Under the pieces are notes generated by a model. The model was not told the origin of the DNA and made no database searches. It saw only the letters and a list, made by a program, of their open reading frames with translations. Shown here in pieces: positions 1-6,219 of a DNA stretch of 13,525 bases. The stretch's first letter is position 1, and each line of letters starts with the position of its first letter. Made by a program: the position numbers and the translations under genes. Origin of the DNA: Chitinophagales bacterium (GTDB lineage Bacteria; Bacteroidota; Bacteroidia; Chitinophagales; Chitinophagaceae); the NCBI GenBank assembly GCA_015654495.1, contig JAATGW010000197.1, positions 1 to 13,525 of the forward strand, in the 5' to 3' direction.

Positions 1-1
1 A

Positions 2-442
2 AAGTACACTAGCCACAACGTTCTTGCTTTCCGGTTAATTTTCAAAGGGAAATTCTCTGTCATAAAAGATGGCGATACATTCAAAGTGCTTTACAATAAC
101 AGCGAGAAAATAATTCGCCTTGCGCATATCGATTGTCCTGAAAAGAAACAGCCTTTCGGAAGCAAAGCAAAACAGTTTGCCTCGGACTTTTGTTTTGGAA
201 AAATTGTGACGGTTGTGTCGGAAGGCAAAATGGATCGAAATAAGCGAATAATCGCAGAAATTATATTACTGGATGGCACAAACATAAATAAAGAACTGGT
301 AAAAAATGGCTTGGCCTGGCATTTCAAAAAATATTCAGCCAGTAAAGAATATGCTGAGCTTGAAATAATTGCCCGGCAAAAGAAGATTGGGTTATGGGGG
401 GATAAAGGGCCAATTGCTCCGTGGGACTGGAGAAATAAATAA
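2..442 (+). CDS. Thermonuclease-family (SNase-like) nuclease, 5' end outside window
   Basis: Predicted calcium-dependent nuclease of the staphylococcal nuclease fold, a family that cleaves DNA and RNA and is usually exported. The reading frame is open from base 2, so the gene starts before the window. The GTG at base 86 is not a plausible start because it would cut off the conserved DGDT motif at 68-79. Family catalytic and metal residues are visible: Asp at 74-76 in DGDT, Arg at 116-118 and Asp at 131-133 in RLAHIDCPE, Glu at 140-142, and Arg at 245-247 in DRNKR, which matches the catalytic YGR arginine. The end (GLWGDKGPIAPWDWR) is the usual one for bacterial homologues. The first 15 or so codons do not look like a signal peptide, but another frame (bases 3-38) reads STLATTFLLSG then stop, which does; a frameshift near base 35 is possible. 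Family assignment is firm; export is inferred. Confidence 0.9.
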   Translation, partial: KYTSHNVLAFRLIFKGKFSVIKDGDTFKVLYNNSEKIIRLAHIDCPEKKQPFGSKAKQFASDFCFGKIVTVVSEGKMDRNKRIIAEIILLDGTNINKELVKNGLAWHFKKYSASKEYAELEIIARQKKIGLWGDKGPIAPWDWRNK

Positions 443-563
443 ATGTGCTTGTAAACCGACTATCAGCCAGATGGCATTTGATTCATTTCTTTCTATCTGA
501 GCAGGGTTACAATAGACTTTGCCTGTTGTTATAAACTACCATTATCAATACCAGAACTGAAGT

Positions 564-1058
564 ATGCGCGCACTTAAAAAAGTATGGACTGCAACAGCAC
601 GTTTCGTGCGATTGTTTTTTAATTTTCGTAAGCCCGGATTTTCAGAGATTGATGCTAACGATTGGGTATTTGCCGAAAAACCATTACTACTATTGCGATG
701 GCAGATGCGCTACCGGTATGGAATTTCCATACCCGGCATATCTTTTCAGAGTAGTCGTTGCACAGGTTTGTATCTTATCACATTGCCTGCCGGACTAACG
801 GAACTAACTATTATTCTAAGGTCCGGATGGCGAAAGACGGTTTACCATTTTTCATTCAGAAAATTACCAATGCCACCCGGTCTGATGGCTGATTTACTGG
901 TAGAAACCCGTCGGACTATGCTGAAGGTTATCGACCCTTTTCATTCAACAGTTGATTTTACAATCCGGGCCTGCATACCGGAACAGAGTTGCCATATTCC
1001 TATCTGCACCACACGAATAATGGCGCTTCATGTTGATCCTTTTCGCTATTACCAATAA
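564..1058 (+). CDS. Unrecognised 164-aa protein, first gene of the membrane operon
   Basis: I do not recognise this protein. It has no signal peptide and no clear membrane helix. A basic amphipathic N-terminus (residues 1-24, rich in Arg, Lys, Phe) is followed at about residues 36-98 by short alternating hydrophobic segments (KPLLLLRWQ, GISIPG, LYLITLPAG, LTELTIILRS). This pattern, especially LLLRW followed by a strand ending in LPAGLTELTI, recalls Ig-like beta-sandwich repeats in which the tryptophan sits in the core; that is inference from pattern only. The C-terminal part (about 115-164) has three cysteines and looks like another beta region. The gene ends 17 bases before the DUF4407 gene on the same strand, which makes it the likely first cistron. 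A basic N-terminus plus an all-beta body would fit a cytoplasmic adaptor for the membrane proteins that follow. No ribosome binding site or convincing promoter was found. Confidence 0.6.
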   Translation: MRALKKVWTATARFVRLFFNFRKPGFSEIDANDWVFAEKPLLLLRWQMRYRYGISIPGISFQSSRCTGLYLITLPAGLTELTIILRSGWRKTVYHFSFRKLPMPPGLMADLLVETRRTMLKVIDPFHSTVDFTIRACIPEQSCHIPICTTRIMALHVDPFRYYQ

Positions 1059-1075
1059 TACCAAAGCCACCAATC

Positions 1076-2326
1076 ATGAAGAGAGACTTTTACGCATCTC
1101 CGGGTTCCAGTCGCATCATGCGGCTGTTCTGGAAAGCTGCCGGTGCTGACAGATATATCCTGGAGCGCAGTACTTATAGTGACAAAATCAAGTACCTGTG
1201 CCTGGGTGGTATTATCCTGGCTACCGGCTTGATGGCGGCACTCGCAGGTGGCTATGCTTTTTATACCATTTTCGAACCCCGTGGTAATGCACTGAACTCC
1301 TTTCAGACAGCAAAAAATATCGTCGGTACCTATGATCAGATTCACGGCCCGACAATGTTTAAGGCTGTGCTGTTCGGGCTTATCTGGGGATTAATCATTT
1401 TCAATATCGACCGGTTTATCGTAACAAGCACGGGAAAAGGTGATGGTACGGAGAATATTACGCGAAAGGAATTGATAGGTGCTCTTCCACGGCTGATTAT
1501 GGGAGCTGTGATCGCGCTTACCATTTCCAAGCCGGTAGAAATACGCATGTTTAAGACCGAAATTGATGTAAAGCTGCATGAGCGGCAGATGGAGCAGCAG
1601 CAGGCATATAAGGCGAAGACGGATTCACTGTACTCATCTGAACTGGAGGCCAAGGACAAAGAGATTGAGACGTTCCAACACGATCTTACTGCAAAAGTGA
1701 CAAGGCATGCAGAACTGGAGAAGCAATATATTGAAGAGGCTCGTATCATTACAGTAGGTCCGCGTGCGCTTGCTGTAAAAGCACAAATGGAACATGTCGC
1801 AGAGGAGATCAGTTCCTTGCAGGCCAATCCTGAATATCTGCGATTGAAAAAAGATAAAGATGAAATCGCGAAGCGACGTGAAGCTGACCTGCAGAACAGC
1901 GAGAAGGTTGCTTCCGGCCTGGATGGACTATTAGAGCGAATCAAGATCGCCCACGAGATTTCCGGGTGGGTCATTTCCCTTTTTATCACACTGCTATTTA
2001 TGGTCATTGAGCTTACCCCGATTTTCTTTAAGCTCATGCTGATCAAGAGTCCTTATGACTATATGGAGGAGAATGTGAAAGAGCTCATTAAAGCGGAAAA
2101 TGCGATAGAGATACGCGCCAACTACTATCAGGATAAAGAAGGGTATGAACGTGATCTCGTTATCAACCACCAGGTGGTGAGGCTACTAAAGGAACGAATT
2201 CAACTACTGGAAACCCAAAGTGCGCTGAGTGAAGAAGCTATAAGATCCTGGAAGGAGCAAAAAATTGATGAAGTGCGAAACAATCCGGAAAAATTTGTAC
2301 AGGAAGAGAAAAAGGATAGCGCATGA
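1076..2326 (+). CDS. DUF4407 domain four-helix coiled-coil membrane protein
   Basis: Full-length DUF4407 family protein (416 aa), an integral membrane family of unknown function. Membrane segments lie at about residues 39-63, 94-112, 136-156 and 296-322. Family-typical features are visible: FWKAAGAD near residue 18, IDRFIV (111-116) at the end of helix 2, LPRL (137-140) before helix 3, SKPVEIRMF (151-159) leaving helix 3, and IELTP (311-315) in helix 4. A long charged helical region (about 160-290, heptad-like, rich in Glu, Lys, Gln) lies between helices 3 and 4, and a second charged helical tail (about 330-416) follows helix 4. The stop overlaps the next start by four bases (ATGA), which suggests translational coupling. 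Helix pairing and topology are inferred. The family has no catalytic motif, so a scaffold or mechanosensing role is only a guess. Confidence 0.88.
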   Translation: MKRDFYASPGSSRIMRLFWKAAGADRYILERSTYSDKIKYLCLGGIILATGLMAALAGGYAFYTIFEPRGNALNSFQTAKNIVGTYDQIHGPTMFKAVLFGLIWGLIIFNIDRFIVTSTGKGDGTENITRKELIGALPRLIMGAVIALTISKPVEIRMFKTEIDVKLHERQMEQQQAYKAKTDSLYSSELEAKDKEIETFQHDLTAKVTRHAELEKQYIEEARIITVGPRALAVKAQMEHVAEEISSLQANPEYLRLKKDKDEIAKRREADLQNSEKVASGLDGLLERIKIAHEISGWVISLFITLLFMVIELTPIFFKLMLIKSPYDYMEENVKELIKAENAIEIRANYYQDKEGYERDLVINHQVVRLLKERIQLLETQSALSEEAIRSWKEQKIDEVRNNPEKFVQEEKKDSA

Positions 2327-3297
2327 GCGATCGACATCTCCTGCAGAGACGTTTTCCTCTATTCCTTGTGAAGTTGCTGGGAGGAGATTACCGGCTGTTG
2401 CTCCGATCGGGAAAAGTAGTAGCCCGAAAGTATTTTCAGGCATCAGTTTGCCTGCTGGCGATACTGGGGATCACCACCTTTTCTGTATTTTATGGAACCG
2501 AGCTGCTATTCCATATCTGGCAGGTTGAACTATTTCTTGCCTTCTTTATTTCGGCGCTATTTGGCTGTATTTATTTATTCCTGATTGCTACCTTTTCAAA
2601 ACTCACACGGCAGGGACCCATCTTCAACCTATCTAACGTGGTGAGGATGGGTTTTGTCCTTTTTATGGCTTTCCTTATTTCCAAACCAGTTGAGGTGCTC
2701 ATCTTTTCCCGGATGTTGGACAGGAGGGTGGAGTTGTACAAAAGAAGTTTATTGAATCAATATGAACAACGAATTGATCGCCTGCGTTCCGGGGAGCGCT
2801 CGGGCACGATAGCTGCCATAGGCTTACTGAAGCAGCAAATTGCACTTTATCCAAGCAGAATTTCGCAACAGGAACTGCTGAGTTTGCAAAGGGGTTTGTT
2901 ACGGGCGGATGAAGAACGGGAGATCAATATAAAACTGGCGGCTCGCCGAATCGGTCGATCGGATTTTTTACTGTACCAGATCAGGCAGGTTTCCCGCGAG
3001 CCGCTGTCTTGGCTGATCTGCCTGCTGACAATAGCAATATTCCTGTTGCCCGGCTACCTGATCTATTCCATCCCTCAGCGTGATCTGTATTATCAGTTAA
3101 AGGAAGAGGCAGAAAAAGTTAAAGTGCTGGAGGAGTACCAGGCATTTAGAGAACGTTTTAAAATGCTGTTCAGGGAGAAGTGGGGTTTATCTGTGGAGCC
3201 GCATAGCTGTTTTGAAGACCCACCTTTTAATACTAAACGCATTCAAAAGTCTCCAGCTTTATCGAATGACGAATTTATAGCCCGCTATCTCGCATGA
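2323..3297 (+). CDS. Second, divergent DUF4407-like membrane protein
   Basis: A 324-aa membrane protein with the same architecture as the gene before it. Hydrophobic segments lie at about residues 38-59, 67-92, 106-124 and 228-251, with a charged helical region (about 125-225) between helices 3 and 4 and a charged tail after helix 4. The hexapeptide ISKPVE (119-124) leaves helix 3 exactly as in the upstream DUF4407 protein, and a proline (243) lies in helix 4 in a similar place to the upstream IELTP. Overall identity looks low and the coiled coil is shorter, so I read it as a diverged paralogue. The N-terminus (1-36) is basic and has no signal peptide. Its start overlaps the upstream stop by four bases, and its own stop is one base before the next start, so the two DUF4407-like proteins and the J-domain protein are probably co-translated. 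Function is unknown; formation of a hetero-oligomer with the upstream protein is inference. Confidence 0.75.
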   Translation: MSDRHLLQRRFPLFLVKLLGGDYRLLLRSGKVVARKYFQASVCLLAILGITTFSVFYGTELLFHIWQVELFLAFFISALFGCIYLFLIATFSKLTRQGPIFNLSNVVRMGFVLFMAFLISKPVEVLIFSRMLDRRVELYKRSLLNQYEQRIDRLRSGERSGTIAAIGLLKQQIALYPSRISQQELLSLQRGLLRADEEREINIKLAARRIGRSDFLLYQIRQVSREPLSWLICLLTIAIFLLPGYLIYSIPQRDLYYQLKEEAEKVKVLEEYQAFRERFKMLFREKWGLSVEPHSCFEDPPFNTKRIQKSPALSNDEFIARYLA

Positions 3298-3298
3298 T

Positions 3299-5296
3299 AT
3301 GGATTTTAAAAAAGACTACTATATCGTGCTGGGGCTTAACCGGAACTGTTCCAAAGAGGACATCAAAGCTGCTTACCGTCGCCTTGCTAAACTGTATCAC
3401 CCGGACCGGATGCCAGAAGCCAGCTCCACCCTCATGCAGGAAATCAATGAGGCATACGAAACCCTGGGAGATCCGGCTCAGCGGGCTATTTATGACGCCT
3501 TTTTTGCAAAAGCCGATTCTATTCGAACTGATAATCTAAAGTCTGACGATCCTTCGGCCTTTAGTCCTGTCAGGACTTTTGAACGAAAATATACTGTAAC
3601 AGAGATTGAGAAAGTGTACATGAGAGGGAGAATTCAGGTGAAATTTTGGGCGGAAGCGTTGGACTCAGATGGAAATTATTTGCGATCGGCTAATTACCGG
3701 TTAAATCCCGGAGAGACGGAAATCTTTGTCCGTGAAAAAGACCTGGATATCAGAAGAGTTTCACCTGCCTGGGAAGACTCCACGAGAGTGTCGGAGATAT
3801 TTCGAACGCCTGTCGCCCAACCGGTGCGCTGTGAATTGCAAACACAGGAAGGGATTGTTGTTTACCAGCTTCATTTGACAGACATGCGGGTAGCAAATGT
3901 GGAGTTAAAAGATATAAATAAATACGATAACCAGAGCCTGGGAACTCTGGTAGCTGATGTATTTGCTGAAGTGGTTCATAGCGTTTCAAAAGAGACATCA
4001 GAATGGGTCACCGAATGTTATGGCCGGACCGGTCGGGTCGAATTTAAAGTAGAAGAAGAATGGCGATGGAAACGGACCGAATATTATCATGCAGACTGCA
4101 GCACTTTCTGGTCCGAATGGAATAATGAAGCACCCATTTCCACACGGGTTCCGCGTTATGAGCCTGATTCGTCGGTTGAGGAAAGCTCTGGTCGAAACTG
4201 GCGGTCGCAGCACCAGTATTTCCATTGGCAAAAAGCTGCCCGAACTTACCCGGAGAAACTTGTCAATTTCAGTGGTTGCTCAAGTTGGTTTCTTGCCTGC
4301 ATGGCTATCCTGGTTTTCGTCGCCGTGCCCGCGCTTCGGATTCCGCTCCTCGGATTTTTAATATTAATGATCGCGCTAATAATTGGGGGAGCTGTTCTTT
4401 CATTTTTGGTTCGATTTATTCCGGGATTTTTCCTACTTGTAACCTTCGGCCTGATAATCGCTGCGATCAGCTCCGTGCTGGAAAAATCAAAACCTACTAA
4501 TTTTGTCCAGCGAAAACCGTCCTACGACACCTTCATCACCAGCACAGAGATAAGACGAACGGATGATGGCACGGACGCTGGTGCTTTGAGTTTTGATACC
4601 CTAATCACACACCATATTAAATGGTCGGATTATGATTCCAACCTTTACGAAGTTGAACTACCCATTCGGGTCAGCGATGTTCGGGCTTCTTCGCATTTTC
4701 ATCAACAACTAGACCAGCGCCAACCTCTCTCTATCTCTGAAGTGTACCTGCAGTTTGACCGGTTTGATAAGGATGCACTGGATCTGGTTTACCACCAATT
4801 AGATTCACTCAGGTTAAGCCGGAGGCTGACGGAAGCGCAGTTTGCCAATGCCCTGGTTAGTTGTATCCAGTCTATCCCCTATTACCTGGTAGTGCCGCAT
4901 TCCTGTGATGCCGACTTGTACCCAGATGAATTCAGCCGGCAATATCTGCGTACTTGTGATACGGACTGCTGCATTGGCGATGTTGGCTTTGGTGTTCGTT
5001 CACCGGTTGAATTTCTGAGTGATCTTAAAGGCGATTGCGACACCCGTGCATTGCTGCTTTATAACTTGATGCGCAGATTTAATTACGATTTGGCTATTAT
5101 TACCAGTGAGCATTACCGCCATGCAGCGATTGCTGTTGGGTTAAGTGACGTTCCCGAGACGATTTCGGCAACCTTTGAAATTGGCGGTAAAAAATTATAT
5201 GCCTGGGAAACTACCGCGACCGGATACACGGTAGGGATGCTGCCGGAACGGGTTCGTAATCTTCATTATTGGAAAGTTAATTTGGTAAACGAATAA
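3299..5296 (+). CDS. J-domain membrane protein with C-terminal transglutaminase/papain-like domain
   Basis: A 665-aa multidomain protein. Residues 5-70 are a J-domain: DYYIVLGLN opens it, the HPD tripeptide that stimulates Hsp70 ATPase is at 34-36, and the closing NEAYETLGDPAQRAIYD is typical. There is no G/F region, zinc finger or DnaJ substrate domain, so this is a class C J-protein. Residues 95-225 form a beta-rich region (YTVTEIEKVYMRG onward), followed by an aromatic-rich linker with YYHADCSTFW (262-271). Three membrane segments lie at about 328-346, 348-370 and 373-394. The C-terminal region (about 435-660) ends in a pattern typical of the transglutaminase-like cysteine fold: KGDCDTRALLL with Cys580, YRHAAIAV with His608, and YAWETTATG with Glu637, a plausible Cys-His-acidic triad. 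The stretch 535-580 also contains five further cysteines. The gene starts one base after the preceding stop. J-domain and membrane calls are firm; the catalytic call is strong but rests on motifs only. Confidence 0.85.
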   Translation: MDFKKDYYIVLGLNRNCSKEDIKAAYRRLAKLYHPDRMPEASSTLMQEINEAYETLGDPAQRAIYDAFFAKADSIRTDNLKSDDPSAFSPVRTFERKYTVTEIEKVYMRGRIQVKFWAEALDSDGNYLRSANYRLNPGETEIFVREKDLDIRRVSPAWEDSTRVSEIFRTPVAQPVRCELQTQEGIVVYQLHLTDMRVANVELKDINKYDNQSLGTLVADVFAEVVHSVSKETSEWVTECYGRTGRVEFKVEEEWRWKRTEYYHADCSTFWSEWNNEAPISTRVPRYEPDSSVEESSGRNWRSQHQYFHWQKAARTYPEKLVNFSGCSSWFLACMAILVFVAVPALRIPLLGFLILMIALIIGGAVLSFLVRFIPGFFLLVTFGLIIAAISSVLEKSKPTNFVQRKPSYDTFITSTEIRRTDDGTDAGALSFDTLITHHIKWSDYDSNLYEVELPIRVSDVRASSHFHQQLDQRQPLSISEVYLQFDRFDKDALDLVYHQLDSLRLSRRLTEAQFANALVSCIQSIPYYLVVPHSCDADLYPDEFSRQYLRTCDTDCCIGDVGFGVRSPVEFLSDLKGDCDTRALLLYNLMRRFNYDLAIITSEHYRHAAIAVGLSDVPETISATFEIGGKKLYAWETTATGYTVGMLPERVRNLHYWKVNLVNE

Positions 5297-5307
5297 ATTT
5301 TATCACG

Positions 5308-5826
5308 ATGGATGTTTTTGTCTTGAGCACTATTTGGGTTCCTGTACTGTGGATATTGTTACAGAATTTACTGATCATCTACATCTCCCTATGGTTGCTA
5401 CGTATGATGAGGCTATTAAGCAATCCAATTGCAGGATTGGAATACAGCCAAATTGTAATAGGAGGGACATTACTGCTTACAATGGTGGGCTTGGGCAATG
5501 TATCGGTCCAGGCTTGCTACGATACCTACCTCAGTTTTTCAAGTCAGCCGGGGCCCTGGATCGGGAAAATAATTTTGCAGTACAGCCGGTATTTTTTGGT
5601 TATCCTGATATTTGAATTTTTACTGGTCGGCCTGTATTGGCTGACGTTAAAGTTGTTTTTTGGGTTCCGGCTCGTTGCCGATCAAAAGATCCAGGAAGGT
5701 AATCTGCCGATGGCGATATTAATGGGAGGTATTGTAGCTGGACTAGGCCTTGGCCTGACGAAATTAGCCGGTATTATAATGGGCCAGATGACACCGCATT
5801 TTGTACTGCTTAATGGCTTGAATTAA
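5308..5826 (+). CDS. Small four-helix membrane protein, DUF350-like
   Basis: A 172-aa hydrophobic protein with membrane segments at about residues 9-34, 47-66, 93-118 and 133-158. The two halves resemble each other: each has a helix, a short polar loop and a Gly-rich helix, with SNPIAGLEYSQIVIGG (38-53) matching EGNLPMAILMGGIVAG (130-145). The second of these resembles the GNLAxA signature followed by a small-residue helix in the DUF350/UPF0719 family, whose members carry two such two-helix units. The match is by eye and moderate. The gene lies 11 bases after the J-domain protein on the same strand, so it is probably the last cistron of the operon. No catalytic residues stand out. DUF350 proteins are often found near envelope-stress genes, which fits the context but does not establish a role. 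Confidence 0.7.
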   Translation: MDVFVLSTIWVPVLWILLQNLLIIYISLWLLRMMRLLSNPIAGLEYSQIVIGGTLLLTMVGLGNVSVQACYDTYLSFSSQPGPWIGKIILQYSRYFLVILIFEFLLVGLYWLTLKLFFGFRLVADQKIQEGNLPMAILMGGIVAGLGLGLTKLAGIIMGQMTPHFVLLNGLN

Positions 5827-6149
5827 AATAAAATTATGCGACTTTAATTCTCGCTGTGGTATTGTTGTTATCCGACATTTTTTGTCTATTCAATGAGAAT
5901 TGTAAATAAAATGGGTAAGCGCCTTATACCTGCTACAAAAAATCAATCCGAAATATCAAATTATTTTCATTTTGCGAATTTAAACCAAAGCGTAAGTAAC
6001 CTAAGATATATTCTGTGTTTTCAAGAAGACTTTATTGAAAAATAAGTGCAGTTATAATACTCGAAGAAATTGAATTAGAAAAAAGGCCTGGCGATAACGG
6101 TTACGCATACGGTACAAGCCCGGATCCACAATTTGAAGGACCAAAATAT
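5827..6149. other. Intergenic region with a possible frameshifted remnant ORF
   Basis: AT-rich stretch between the membrane operon and the repeat element beside the isocitrate dehydrogenase gene. A 50-codon ORF on the plus strand runs from ATG at 5893 to TAA at 6043-6045. Directly after its A5 run (6038-6042) another frame stays open from 6039 to a TAG at 6177-6179 and encodes a protein-like peptide (KRPGDNGYAYGTSPDPQFEG). One extra A in the run would join both into a 96-codon ORF. I do not recognise the product. It may be a decayed small gene, a sequencing indel or chance. No terminator hairpin with a U-run was seen after the operon. Confidence 0.25.
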
Positions 6150-6214
6150 AGTCTAGAGTCTAGAGTCTGGAGTCGGTAGCCCTGAAATTAACTCCCGACT
6201 CCCGACTCCCGACT
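6150..6214. repeat. Heptanucleotide tandem repeats in inverted arms (AGTCNGG type)
   Basis: The left arm has four 7-base units starting at 6150, 6157, 6164 and 6171 (AGTCTAG, AGTCTAG, AGTCTGG, AGTCGGT). The right arm has three perfect ACTCCCG units at 6191-6211 plus ACT. The inner 13 bases of the left arm (6164-6176) pair with the right arm with a single mismatch, giving a hairpin with a loop of about 15-20 bases. The element ends five bases beyond the isocitrate dehydrogenase stop, so it could also act as a terminator-like structure or 3' end stabiliser for that transcript; there is no good U-run. It resembles the cyanobacterial short tandem heptamer repeats in form only. Confidence 0.8.
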
Positions 6215-6219
6215 GCATA

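Noticed and set aside
443..563. Promoter for the membrane operon (TAGACTTTG at 513-521, TTTG at 477-480)
   Set aside because: The -7-like motif has one base too many and the spacing to TTTG is about 32 bases instead of 19-21.
1342..2046. Long minus-strand ORF (234 codons) opposite the first DUF4407 gene
   Set aside because: Ser/Ile-rich translation without family features; it is the antisense shadow of a clear coding region.
564..5826. Known anti-phage defence system
   Set aside because: No nuclease, NTPase, toxin or nucleotide-signalling domain is found in the five genes, and no integrase or phage gene is nearby; defence would be speculation.
6150..6214. CRISPR array
   Set aside because: Units are 7 bases with no spacers, and the arms are inverted; no cas gene is present. 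The same holds for 12429-12665.
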